Assembly (NCBI GenBank): GCA_020073285.1
Contig: JAIQFM010000031.1
Span: forward strand, 1-33,022
Direction: 5' to 3'
DNA: 33,022 bases
Origin: Terriglobia bacterium
Lineage (GTDB): Bacteria > Acidobacteriota > Terriglobia > Terriglobales > Acidobacteriaceae
In this document: one piece after another, positions 24,104 to 31,868 of the stretch
Position numbering within the stretch: position 1 is the stretch's first letter
How the letters are laid out: every line of letters begins with the position of its first letter
The notes under the pieces: generated by a model
What the model saw: only the letters and a program-made list of their open reading frames with translations
Told to the model about the DNA's origin: nothing
Database searches by the model: none
Position numbers and translations under genes: made by a program

Positions 24104-25983
24104 CTCCACCTCACCTGCATTGTCCCAAACTGCCGGGCCTTGGGATACCGGCGTCTCAGTTGTTCGGCCAGATCGCCCTGCACTTCGCCCAGAAACAAAG
24201 ACCGTTGAAACACAATGGCTGTCACCGAGTGCCGTTCGAGTGCGCTCAAAATGCGTTCGGTACGCCCGTGCGCATCGTCAAACTGGTCGAATAGTATTGG
24301 CGTCGGATTGCGAAGTCCGGAATAGAAATAAACATCCGGGCAATCCAAGGCGCAATAGGTGTAACCACCGGTGGCGTGCTCGCGAAGAAAGCCGAGGGCC
24401 TTGGGGTATTCGTCCCGCCCCTCGTGGCGAAACCACATGCCGCCAGAGCGTTCCAGTACAAGCGGAAGCATGCTTTCGGGTGCGTAGACGTAAGCCTTGA
24501 AACGTAACCCAGTGGGAACGCATAGAAGGATCGCGTGCAGGCAATAAAACGCGAGCAGCGTGCCGGCAATCATCGGGTGCGGCATGCGTGGCAACAGGCG
24601 CAGGACACCGATAAGGGCGAACATAACCAGCGGCGCGACGTAACAGAAGTAAATGATCGCTGAAAACGGGAACTGAATGAGTACGCAAGCGGCGAGGACA
24701 CAGAGGACAAGGACGGACTTGCGCACATCGCTGGCGGGAACGGCACTGCGACGCCAAAAGACGGTTAGGCAGCCAATCAGGACAACCGGCGTGGCCAGCA
24801 TCCAGAGCGGATACGTTCCCATGCGATAAGCGATCATGTCGCCCGGCGCTTTCAGCAAGACGAGCAACAGCGCTTCGGCGAGCAGCGCAGAAGAGAAAAA
24901 AGAGATGCGTGAGCGTCGAAACACGGCGGCGGCGAGCACGGCAATCAACGGAATGGCCGCGGCGGCAGCGGGCAGCACGGGCGGCAGCAGCGTCGTTGTG
25001 GTGAGGAATCGCCCCTGCGGCAGAACGAAGACACCATAAAGACATTCGCGGAGTGCGCCGCGCATGGCGTAGACGAAGAGCACAACGGGAATCGCTGCGC
25101 CGGCTATAACCGGATACCACGACCGCGAGATTTTTCTGAAGCGGTCTGCCAGCGGGCCGGTCCTCGGGTCATGTGCTATGAGCAACGCAGCGACCGCTGC
25201 GAGCGGCAGGAAATAGTGGTAGATGACAGCCGCGCCGGCAACACGATGGACGGTCCTGAACAACAGGCCGAGACAGGCGAGCAATCCGGCGCCCAGAACG
25301 ACGGTATAGCGCCGGTCCCCTGTCTTCTGTAGCGCCATAGCCGTGGATTGCTCATCGAAAACCAGGAAGAGGAGGATGCCGACGAGCAAATACAAGCCCG
25401 GCAGTTTCGCGAGGAAGGACAATCCCGCACACAGCCCGGCCACCAGAAGCCACACGCGGTTTCCGTACTCGATGAATCGCAACATGGCTGCGATGGCGAA
25501 AATGGCGAATATGAGGTTGTACCAGCTCGGCATCGCGGCCGTGTAGTTTGGAAAGCTCCAGGCAACGGCTACAAGGGTGCACGCGCCGGCCGTGAACGGC
25601 GCCACAAAGCGCGTCAGCACATAAAACATGGCGGCAATCGCAGGCACCACGAACGCGAACAGCACCCACCGCGTGGTCATCGTACTTACGCCGAAGGCGC
25701 GGAACGCTGCGGCATCCAGGTATGCCAGCCCGCCGGTATAGATCTCGGTGAAATCGCGGTGCGGCACTTCGCCCGCCATCACCCGGATGGCGCTCTCGCC
25801 CAGGGCGCCTTCGTCGTGCGCCACCCACCCGCGTTTTGGCATGCACCATGCGATGTAAGCGGATGCGAGAGCCACGGTTGCCAGCAGCACGATCCAGTAG
25901 AATGCCGGGGACCGGCGCCGCGTGGCGGGCGCAAACACGCTCGCAGCGTGCTGCTGTTCGCGCACGTATGGCTCAACAATCAT
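24100..25983 (-). CDS. Large GT-C membrane glycosyltransferase (GT39/ArnT-like)
   Basis: 627 aa from ATG at 25983; an in-frame start at 26007 adds eight residues. About twelve hydrophobic helices. The first extracytoplasmic loop carries KRGWVAHDEGALGESAIRVMAG, where the DEG acid is in the place of the catalytic Asp of GT-C enzymes, and PHRDFTEIYTGGLAYLDA. The last 120 residues are a soluble domain with GMWFRHEGRDEYPKALGFLREH and CPDVYFYSGLRNP. First gene of a three-gene operon with the methyltransferase and gtrB-like gene. It probably transfers a sugar from a polyprenyl carrier to a glycan or protein outside the cytoplasmic membrane. Confidence 0.82.
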   Translation of the reverse strand: MIVEPYVREQQHAASVFAPATRRRSPAFYWIVLLATVALASAYIAWCMPKRGWVAHDEGALGESAIRVMAGEVPHRDFTEIYTGGLAYLDAAAFRAFGVSTMTTRWVLFAFVVPAIAAMFYVLTRFVAPFTAGACTLVAVAWSFPNYTAAMPSWYNLIFAIFAIAAMLRFIEYGNRVWLLVAGLCAGLSFLAKLPGLYLLVGILLFLVFDEQSTAMALQKTGDRRYTVVLGAGLLACLGLLFRTVHRVAGAAVIYHYFLPLAAVAALLIAHDPRTGPLADRFRKISRSWYPVIAGAAIPVVLFVYAMRGALRECLYGVFVLPQGRFLTTTTLLPPVLPAAAAAIPLIAVLAAAVFRRSRISFFSSALLAEALLLVLLKAPGDMIAYRMGTYPLWMLATPVVLIGCLTVFWRRSAVPASDVRKSVLVLCVLAACVLIQFPFSAIIYFCYVAPLVMFALIGVLRLLPRMPHPMIAGTLLAFYCLHAILLCVPTGLRFKAYVYAPESMLPLVLERSGGMWFRHEGRDEYPKALGFLREHATGGYTYCALDCPDVYFYSGLRNPTPILFDQFDDAHGRTERILSALERHSVTAIVFQRSLFLGEVQGDLAEQLRRRYPKARQFGTMQVRWR

Positions 25984-26037
25984 GACGGGCATTGCCGTAA
26001 GCAGCAACAGGGGAATGCTGTTGCGGGAGAGGGAATT

Positions 26038-26121
26038 TTACAACGGAATTCGGCGGGCGAAATGTAACGGAAGACACAAGCCCCACACGTTCGTTAATGT
26101 GCAGGTCCACTGCTTGCCCAT
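26038..26121 (-). CDS. Possible 27-codon leader ORF upstream of the glycosyltransferase operon
   Basis: An ATG at 26121 has a perfect GGAGG with 5-nt spacing and opens MGKQWTCTLTNVWGLC, ending TAA at 26038, 55 bp before the glycosyltransferase start. Not similar to anything I recognise. It might be a leader peptide or chance; the strong ribosome-binding site is the only direct support. Confidence 0.3.
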   Translation of the reverse strand: MGKQWTCTLTNVWGLCLPLHFARRIPL

Positions 26122-26168
26122 GGCGACCTCCAGAGCGATCAAACGGCAGCCTCGCTCTTGACGAGCGG

Positions 26169-26190
26169 ACTCCTCCCTGAGGAGTTTCTT
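26169..26190 (+). terminator. Terminator-like hairpin
   Basis: ACTCCTC (26169-26175), 3-nt loop, GAGGAGT (26179-26185), followed by TTCTT on the plus strand. No plus-strand gene lies just upstream, so it may insulate the tRNA from incoming transcription or be the trace of an older gene end. Confidence 0.4.
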
Positions 26191-26256
26191 CGCAAGCCTG
26201 GCGCCGGAAGCTGACTCCGGATGCCCGCGCGGTGGCGCTGCGTACGAGCGGTCCGA

Positions 26257-26262
26257 TATAAT
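26257..26262 (+). promoter_or_regulatory. -10 element of tRNA-Arg
   Basis: A consensus TATAAT lies 10 bp before the first base of the tRNA. No convincing -35 is visible 16-18 bp upstream. Confidence 0.6.
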
Positions 26263-26271
26263 CACACAAGT

Positions 26272-26348
26272 GCGCCCTTAGCTCAGCTGGATAGAGCGTC
26301 TGGCTACGAACCAGAAGGTCGGGAGTTCGAATCTCTCAGGGCGCGCCA
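26272..26348 (+). tRNA. tRNA-Arg(ACG), CCA encoded
   Basis: 77 nt. Acceptor GCGCCCT/AGGGCGC, discriminator G, encoded CCA. Anticodon stem TCTGG/CCAGA with loop CTACGAA gives anticodon ACG, whose A34 is expected to be deaminated to inosine by TadA. T-arm GGGAG-TTCGAAT-CTCTC. Confidence 0.97.
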
Positions 26349-26403
26349 GCCTTTCTGGGCGCCCACCCATGCGATCCAACCCGAACCGGGCGGCGGATTC
26401 TCC

Positions 26404-27030
26404 ATGCGCCGCGTCCTGATCGCCACCTCGAACCCAGGCAAGCTGCGCGACTTTGCCGCCGCTGCCTCCACGCACGGGATTGAAATCGTGCCCGCCCCCG
26501 GCCTGGATGAACTGCCCGAAGTCGTGGAGGACGGCGCCACATTCGAGGCCAACGCGCGCAAAAAAGCCGAGCACTACAGCCGCCACATTCCCGGCGAGAT
26601 GGTGCTGGCGGACGATTCCGGTCTTGCCGTGGACGCGCTCGGCGGCGCGCCCGGAGTTCGCTCCGCCCGCTACGCAGCCGAACACGGACAGTCAAATTCT
26701 TCCGACCTCGCGAACAATTCGCGCATGCTGCGCGAGATGGAGAAAGTGGACGATTCCCGTCGCGGGGCGCGATTCGCGTGCGTCATTGCCGCTGCGCGCG
26801 ACGGGCACACGCTGGCCACTTTCCACGGCGAAGCGCAGGGCCAACTGTTGCGGGCGCCGCGCGGCAGGGGCGGATTCGGCTACGATCCGCTCTTCTACTT
26901 CCCTTCTCTCGGCAAAACCTTTGCCGAACTCACGCCGGAAGAAAAGGCGATGGTCAGTCACCGCGGCGCGGCGTTTGGAAAGTTTCTCGCATGGTATGAC
27001 AGCGGCAGCCGACAGGAACGCGCTACTTAA
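26404..27030 (+). CDS. rdgB: XTP/dITP pyrophosphatase RdgB (HAM1 family)
   Basis: 208 aa from ATG at 26404. Hydrolyses XTP, ITP and dITP to monophosphates, keeping deaminated purines out of nucleic acids. Family blocks are present: ATSNPGKLRDF with S9, N10 and K13 for phosphate contacts, TFEANARKKAEHYS, LADDSGLAVDALGGAPGVRSARYA with metal-binding D70/D71, GYDPLFYFP and SHRGAAF. The gene follows tRNA-Arg by 55 bp and may be read from the same promoter. Its last 8 bp overlap the end of the convergent GAF-protein gene. Confidence 0.95.
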   Translation: MRRVLIATSNPGKLRDFAAAASTHGIEIVPAPGLDELPEVVEDGATFEANARKKAEHYSRHIPGEMVLADDSGLAVDALGGAPGVRSARYAAEHGQSNSSDLANNSRMLREMEKVDDSRRGARFACVIAAARDGHTLATFHGEAQGQLLRAPRGRGGFGYDPLFYFPSLGKTFAELTPEEKAMVSHRGAAFGKFLAWYDSGSRQERAT

Positions 27031-27556
27031 AGCACTTGAGCAGTGCGGTCGCGCACGCCACCAGCTTCTGCAAATCGGCGGGCGTGAAATCGGGTCCGGA
27101 AGAAGGCGCCGCCGTTCCCTTGCGCGAGACTTGGATAACTCCCAGGGTTCCCGACTGCCCGACCACCGGCGCCGACATCAGTTTTTGGATGACGTGCACG
27201 TGGTGATCGGACCTTTCGCCCCCCGCGGCCGCTTGCTCCGACAACTCCACCGCCTCGAACACGGTGGTGTGCTTGACCTGTGCGAAGTTGTTGATGACTT
27301 CCGCGCGGCGCGAATTGGCGGTGCGCACGGCGACTGAGGTCGAGGTGTTCAGCGGGATGGTGCCCACGTTGTGCAGCCTCACCGGGTAGCAGAACACCAG
27401 GTTCCGGTCTTCGATGCGAAGGATCCCGACCTCGTCCTGTTTCACCCCGAATGTCTTGGCCAGTTCATGCCCGATCTTTTCGGCATTGTTGGGGCTGAGT
27501 CCCTCGGATTCGCATTGGCTGGCCAGTTGCGCAAACGACAGCGCCGGTGTCGCCAT
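27023..27556 (-). CDS. GAF-domain protein
   Basis: 177 aa from ATG at 27556 with AGGAGA 8 nt upstream. After an N-terminal helix region (SFAQLASQCESEGLSPNNAEKIGHELAKTFG), residues about 40-175 look like one GAF domain: VGILRIEDRNLVFCYPVRLHNVGTIPLN, SVAVRTANSRRAEVINNFAQVKHTTVFE, SAPVVGQSGTLGVIQVSRKG and the final helix ADLQKLVACATALLKCF. No output domain is attached, so it may be a stand-alone ligand or redox sensor that acts through a partner. The ends of this gene and rdgB overlap by 8 bp (convergent). Confidence 0.8.
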   Translation of the reverse strand: MATPALSFAQLASQCESEGLSPNNAEKIGHELAKTFGVKQDEVGILRIEDRNLVFCYPVRLHNVGTIPLNTSTSVAVRTANSRRAEVINNFAQVKHTTVFEAVELSEQAAAGGERSDHHVHVIQKLMSAPVVGQSGTLGVIQVSRKGTAAPSSGPDFTPADLQKLVACATALLKCFK

Positions 27557-27765
27557 AATGGTGCTCTCCTGGGCCTGGGGGGACGACCGCGCGTCATTAT
27601 ATCCAGCGCGGGGGCCTCGACCAACGCCGGAGTGTGGAATTCGCGCCGCCAGCGCCTCGCGTTCCACGATGGAACGCCGCGCACGATGTACGGCGGACAG
27701 GATCACGATGGTTTGCGATGGAAGATTTCGAGTTTTCGCGCCATCCCACGCCCCTCCATCTCACA

Positions 27766-27781
27766 TCACATTGTTATGTGA
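27766..27781. promoter_or_regulatory. Palindromic operator upstream of the sdh promoter
   Basis: TCACAT-TGTT-ATGTGA is a perfect dyad with a 4-bp centre, just upstream of the -35 of the sdh promoter (centre about 53 bp before the expected start of transcription). Position suits an activator; the regulator is unknown. Confidence 0.5.
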
Positions 27782-27791
27782 CCGGCATTCC

Positions 27792-27820
27792 TTGACTTGG
27801 TGACCCGGCGGGCCAATAAT
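27792..27820 (+). promoter_or_regulatory. Sigma-70-type promoter of the sdh operon
   Basis: TTGACT (27792-27797), 17-bp spacer, AATAAT (27815-27820): five of six matches in each box. The leader would be about 40 nt. The 27557-27866 gap otherwise holds no gene. Confidence 0.75.
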
Positions 27821-27866
27821 GGGCGGTTCGTTTTTACATTTTCATGTTTTTATAAGGAGCTGAACC

Positions 27867-28646
27867 GTGGCAGCATCGGTCAGTTCTTCCGCATCGGCCA
27901 GCGCGATCAAGGTTCCGGCAGGCGTTCCGACACTTCGCGCCGGCGAGGGCAATTCGTTCCTCTGGCGGCGCCTTCATTCGCTGAGCGGGATTTTTCCCAT
28001 CGGCGCGTTCCTGGTCGAACACTTCCTCTCCAACGCCTTCGCCACCAACGGCGGCGCCGCGTACAACGAGAATGTGCGCTTTCTCACCGGGCTCCCGTTC
28101 GTGCTGGCGCTGGAGATCACGTTCATCTACATCCCCCTGGCCTTCCACGCCGGCTACGGTTTTTGGATCTGGTGGCGCGGCGACTCGAACGTCGGCGACT
28201 ATCCCTGGCTGGGCAACTGGATGTACACCCTGCAGCGCTACAGCGGGATCGCCGCCTTCTTCTACATCGGCTACCACACCTGGACCATGCGCTTCAGCGG
28301 CGCCCACATCCTCACGCATTCGGAAGTCGCCTACGCGAAAGTGTGGACTGAGCTCCAGAACCCGTGGATCGTGGCGTTCTATTTCATTGGGCTGACCGCC
28401 GCGTCATGGCATTTCGCCTATGGAATCTGGCTGTTTGCGGCGAAGTGGGGATTCATTGTGGGCGAGCAGGGCCGCAAGAAGTTTGGCTACGTGTGCCTGG
28501 TGATCGGGCTGGCGCTGGCCGGCATGGCCGCGGGATCGCTGTACGCATTCATCACCACGCCGGAAAGCCAGGTGCCGAACATGCAGGAGTTCCAGCAGTT
28601 ACAGCACGCAGCGGCGTCCTATGTGCTGCCGGCATTGAATTCATGA
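27867..28646 (+). CDS. sdhC: Succinate dehydrogenase cytochrome b558 subunit (SdhC)
   Basis: 259 aa from GTG at 27867 with AAGGAG 8 nt upstream. Five-helix di-heme membrane anchor of a type B/E succinate:quinone oxidoreductase (no SdhD needed). Candidate heme-ligand histidines are visible in the helices: H37 (RRLHSLSG), H52 (VEHFLSNAF), H94 (LAFHAGYG), H137 (IGYHTW) and H182 (SWHFAYGIW). The first 25 residues are a Ala/Ser-rich cytoplasmic extension. First gene of the operon sdhC-sdhA-[cassette]-sdhB. Confidence 0.95.
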   Translation: MAASVSSSASASAIKVPAGVPTLRAGEGNSFLWRRLHSLSGIFPIGAFLVEHFLSNAFATNGGAAYNENVRFLTGLPFVLALEITFIYIPLAFHAGYGFWIWWRGDSNVGDYPWLGNWMYTLQRYSGIAAFFYIGYHTWTMRFSGAHILTHSEVAYAKVWTELQNPWIVAFYFIGLTAASWHFAYGIWLFAAKWGFIVGEQGRKKFGYVCLVIGLALAGMAAGSLYAFITTPESQVPNMQEFQQLQHAAASYVLPALNS

Positions 28647-28673
28647 GCGCTTCGTCCCGGCGGGAAATTTCAT

Positions 28674-30443
28674 ATGGCATCCAATCCTAGGATCATCGTG
28701 GTCGGCGGCGGTCTGGCGGGCCTTTCGGCCGCCATCAAGATCGCCGAAATAGGCGGGGAGGTGGACCTGTTTTCCATCGTGCCCGTCAAGCGGTCGCACT
28801 CGGTCTGCGCCCAAGGCGGCATCAATGCCGCCAAGAACTTGAAAGGCGAGGGCGACTCCACCTGGCAGCACTTCGACGACAGCGTCTTCGGCGGTGATTT
28901 CCTGGCCAACCAACCGCCGGTGAAGGACATGTGCGAAGCCGCCCCCGGCATCATCGATCTGCTGGACCGCATGGGCGTTCCCTTCAACCGCACTCCGGAG
29001 GGGCTGCTCGACTTTCGTCGCTTCGGCGGCACGCTGTACAACCGCACCGCGTTCGCCGGCGCCACTACCGGCCAGCAGCTTCTCTATGCCCTCGACGAAC
29101 AGGTGCGCCGCCACGAGTCCGAGGGCAAGGTTAAGAAGTACGAGCACTGGGAATTCCTATCGGGGGTGATTGATTCCAAGGGCATCTGCCGCGGCATCTG
29201 CGCCATGGACCTGCACTCCATGCAGGTGGTCACCTTCCCGGCCGACGCGGTCATCATCTGCACCGGCGGTGTGGGCGCGATTTTCGGCAAGTCCACCAAT
29301 TCGGTGGTCTGCACCGGCTCGGCGCAGTCCGCGCTCTACCAGCAGGGCGCGTATTACGCCAACGGCGAGTTCATCCAGGTGCACCCCACCTGCATTCCCG
29401 GCGACGACAAACTGCGCCTGATGTCGGAATCGGCGCGCGGCGAAGGCGGACGCGTCTGGGTGCCGAAGAAACCGGGGGACAAGCGCGATCCCAAGAGCGT
29501 CCCGGAAAACGAGCGCTACTACTTCCTGGAAGAGAGATATCCCAAATACGGCAACCTGGTGCCGCGCGACATCGCCACCCGCGAGATCCACAAGGTGGTC
29601 TACGAAGACGGCCTGGGCATCGACGGCGGGCCGATGGTGTATCTCGATCTGACTCACATTGATCGCAAGGTATTAGACAGAAAACTTGAAGGCATTCTTG
29701 AGATCTATGAGAAGTTCGTCGGCGACGATCCGCGCGATATCCCGATGAAGATTTTCCCCGGCGTGCACTACACCATGGGAGGCATGTGGGTGGATTACAA
29801 GCAGGCGACCAACATCCCCGGGCTGTATGCCGTGGGCGAGTGCGATTACCAATATCACGGCGCCAATCGCCTGGGCGCGAACTCGCTCCTGTCGTGCATC
29901 TGGGGCGGATTCGTGGCCGGCCCGGCAGCCGTGCAGTACGCGCGCTCGCAGCCGACGGCCGCCAGCAACGGCGCTTTTGACGCCGAGCGCAAGCGCCAGG
30001 ATGAGGCCAATGCCATGCTCATCAACAACCAGGGCGATGAAAACCCGTTCAAGATCTGGCGCGAACTGGGCGATATCATGACGCGTAACTGCACGGTTAT
30101 CCGCTACAACAAGAACCTGCAGGAGACCGATGTCAAGCTGGTGGAGTTGCTGGAGCGCTTCCGCCGCGTGAACCTGAGCGACAAGACACTGTGGGCCAAC
30201 AGCACCTTCGCCTTCGCTCGCCAGCTCTACAACATGCTGCAATTGGCGCGCGTGATCGTACAAGGAGCGGCCCTGCGCAACGAATCGCGCGGTTCGCATT
30301 ACAAACCGGATTTCCCCGAGCGCGACGACAAGAATTTTCTTAAAACGACCAAGGCGTCCTTCGCGCCCGACGCGGATGAGCCGCGGTTTGAGTTCGAGCC
30401 GGTGGATACATCATTAATTCCCCCGCGGGCGCGCAAGTACTAG
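28674..30443 (+). CDS. sdhA: Succinate dehydrogenase flavoprotein subunit (SdhA)
   Basis: 589 aa, of the Bacillus-type length. Oxidises succinate to fumarate with covalent FAD. FAD-binding VVGGGLAGLSAA; covalent His H42 in KRSHSVCAQGGINAAKN; active-site blocks VHPTCIPGD, SARGEGGRVWVP, DLTHI and GVHYTMGGMWVD; NRLGANSLLSCIWGGF near the flavin; C-terminal YKPDFPERDDKNFLKTTKA. GGA lies about 11 nt before the ATG. Starts 28 bp after sdhC. Normally sdhB would follow at once; here a 480-bp cassette intervenes. Confidence 0.97.
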   Translation: MASNPRIIVVGGGLAGLSAAIKIAEIGGEVDLFSIVPVKRSHSVCAQGGINAAKNLKGEGDSTWQHFDDSVFGGDFLANQPPVKDMCEAAPGIIDLLDRMGVPFNRTPEGLLDFRRFGGTLYNRTAFAGATTGQQLLYALDEQVRRHESEGKVKKYEHWEFLSGVIDSKGICRGICAMDLHSMQVVTFPADAVIICTGGVGAIFGKSTNSVVCTGSAQSALYQQGAYYANGEFIQVHPTCIPGDDKLRLMSESARGEGGRVWVPKKPGDKRDPKSVPENERYYFLEERYPKYGNLVPRDIATREIHKVVYEDGLGIDGGPMVYLDLTHIDRKVLDRKLEGILEIYEKFVGDDPRDIPMKIFPGVHYTMGGMWVDYKQATNIPGLYAVGECDYQYHGANRLGANSLLSCIWGGFVAGPAAVQYARSQPTAASNGAFDAERKRQDEANAMLINNQGDENPFKIWRELGDIMTRNCTVIRYNKNLQETDVKLVELLERFRRVNLSDKTLWANSTFAFARQLYNMLQLARVIVQGAALRNESRGSHYKPDFPERDDKNFLKTTKASFAPDADEPRFEFEPVDTSLIPPRARKY

Positions 30444-30461
30444 ATGGCGAAATGAACCATC

Positions 30462-30938
30462 AACCACGAAGGGCACGAAGGAACACAAAGGGAATGAATG
30501 CCGGCGTCGCGCCATACTCCGGAAACCGTGAGCCGGGCAGTGCTTGACGCGGCCATGAGGGTCCATACGAACCTTGGTCCAGGCTTGTTGGAAAACGCGT
30601 ACCGCGCATGCCTACAGCATGAACTGATTAAAGCAGGACACAAGGCAGAGGCTGAAGTTACTCTGCCGGTGGTTTACGACGGAATCAAGCTGGATGTCGG
30701 ATATCGCCTTGACCTGCTGGTGGACGATTGCGTGATCGTTGAATTGAAAACTGCCGAACGGATCACGCCAGTTTACGAGGCCCAGATTATTTCGTATCTG
30801 AAATTGAGCGGGAAATCGCTCGGCTTGTTGATCAATTTCAAGGTTGCCCACCTGCGCGACGGAATCAAGCGTTTCGTGAATGGTACAGGGTGGCGCAACC
30901 CGAATTCACCTTAGTGTTTCTTCGTGTCCTTTGTGGTT
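30462..30938 (+). mobile_element. Inverted-repeat-bounded cassette carrying a GxxExxY gene
   Basis: Left arm 30462-30491 and right arm 30909-30938 are inverted repeats matching at 26 of 30 positions, with core AACCAC-AAGG-CACGAAG--ACAC-AAGG. The match may extend a few bases further out (30458-30942). The ORF begins 7 bp inside the left arm and its stop codon lies inside the right arm. Inserted between sdhA and sdhB. No transposase or target duplication is visible, so the mode of movement is unknown; 'mobile' is inference from structure and position. Confidence 0.7.
30498..30914 (+). CDS. GxxExxY family protein (PD-(D/E)XK nuclease-like)
   Basis: 138 aa. The name-giving motif is G29-LL-E32-NA-Y35 (GPGLLENAYRACL). 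A PD-(D/E)XK-type core follows: D72 in YRLDLLVDD, then E82-x-K84 in VIVELKT, and the helix AQIISYLKLSGKSLGLLINF. Family members are of unknown function, often present in several copies per genome. AAGGG of the left repeat arm lies 5 nt before the ATG, and the TAG stop is in the right arm, so both signals come from the repeat. It sits between sdhA and sdhB in the same direction, which keeps the operon transcribed. Confidence 0.9.
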   Translation: MPASRHTPETVSRAVLDAAMRVHTNLGPGLLENAYRACLQHELIKAGHKAEAEVTLPVVYDGIKLDVGYRLDLLVDDCVIVELKTAERITPVYEAQIISYLKLSGKSLGLLINFKVAHLRDGIKRFVNGTGWRNPNSP

Positions 30939-30966
30939 AATTTTTTTGTTACAGGCGATCATAGCG

Positions 30967-31716
30967 ATGGCTAACAAATCGATCCTTCTTAAAATCAAGC
31001 GCCAGAGCGACCCGCAGCACGCGGCAATCTGGGAAGAGTTCGAAATCCCCTACCGGCCGAACATGAACGTCATATCGGTGCTGATGGAGATCGCGCTCAA
31101 CCCGGTCACGCGCCAGGGCAAGCCGACCACGCCCATCTTCTACGATTCCAACTGCCTGGAAGAGGTATGCGGTTCCTGCGCCATGCGCATCAACGGGCGC
31201 ACCCGCATGGCCTGCTCCGCCCTGGTGGACCAGCTCGAACAACCCATCGTGCTCGAGCCCTTCAGCAAGTTCCCGGTGGTCCGCGACCTGGCGGTGGACC
31301 GCAGCGTGCTGTTCGAGAACCTGAAAGCGGTGAAGGCGTGGGTTCCGATCGACGGCACCTATGACCTCGGCTCCGGTCCGCGCATGCTGCCGGAGGAGCA
31401 GGAGGCGGCGTACCCGCTGTCGCGCTGCATTTCCTGCTGTTGCTGCATGGAGGCCTGCCCGCAGTTCAACCAGTCCACCGGTTTCGTGGGCGCGGCGACC
31501 ATCTCGCAGGTGCGGCTGTTCAACACCCACCCGACCGGCAAGGCGCTCAAAAGCGAACGCCTGCACGCGCTCATGGGCGACGGCGGCATCCACGAATGCG
31601 GCTATGCCCAGAACTGCGTCGAAGTCTGCCCCAAGGACATCCCCCTGACTCGCTCGATCGCCGAGGTTGGCGGCGCGGTGATGAAGCAAGCCTTCGCCGA
31701 CCTCTTCCATCGGTAA
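30967..31716 (+). CDS. sdhB: Succinate dehydrogenase iron-sulfur subunit (SdhB)
   Basis: 249 aa from ATG at 30967. Carries electrons from FAD to quinone. [2Fe-2S] ligands C63, C68, C71, C83 (NCLEEVCGSCAMRINGRTRMAC region); second domain with C154, C157, C160, C164 (CISCCCCMEACP) and C211, C217, C221 (CGYAQNCVEVCPKDIP) for the [4Fe-4S] and [3Fe-4S] clusters. The two extra cysteines in CISCCCC are uncommon. Only a weak AGGCGA lies upstream, beside the cassette's right end, so the insertion may have changed its translation signal. Followed by a terminator. Confidence 0.96.
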   Translation: MANKSILLKIKRQSDPQHAAIWEEFEIPYRPNMNVISVLMEIALNPVTRQGKPTTPIFYDSNCLEEVCGSCAMRINGRTRMACSALVDQLEQPIVLEPFSKFPVVRDLAVDRSVLFENLKAVKAWVPIDGTYDLGSGPRMLPEEQEAAYPLSRCISCCCCMEACPQFNQSTGFVGAATISQVRLFNTHPTGKALKSERLHALMGDGGIHECGYAQNCVEVCPKDIPLTRSIAEVGGAVMKQAFADLFHR

Positions 31717-31734
31717 CTTTCGTAATCTCCCCGG

Positions 31735-31766
31735 CCCCGAGAAGTGACCTCGGGGCTCTTGCCTTT
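31735..31766 (+). terminator. Rho-independent terminator of the sdh operon
   Basis: CCCCGAG (31735-31741), 7-nt loop, CTCGGGG (31749-31755), followed by CTCTTGCCTTT. Confidence 0.75.
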
Positions 31767-31793
31767 GTTGGTGCCTTAAGGCAAAAATGTAAA

Positions 31794-31821
31794 TTGACCG
31801 GGCGAGACCCGGGTTTACACT
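31794..31821 (+). promoter_or_regulatory. Promoter of the DUF5715 gene
   Basis: TTGACC (31794-31799), 16-bp spacer, TACACT (31816-31821). The spacer holds a small dyad, CCGGG-CGAGA-CCCGG, that could be an operator. Confidence 0.55.
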
Positions 31822-31868
31822 CGGCAGCAAGATGTCAACGAACTAACTATCGAGCTTTAGGGGGCCGT

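Noticed and set aside
31440-31868. N-terminal extension of the DUF5715 frame into sdhB
   Set aside because: It overlaps sdhB in another frame and crosses the sdh terminator; the TTG at 31869 has a strong Shine-Dalgarno and begins a signal peptide.
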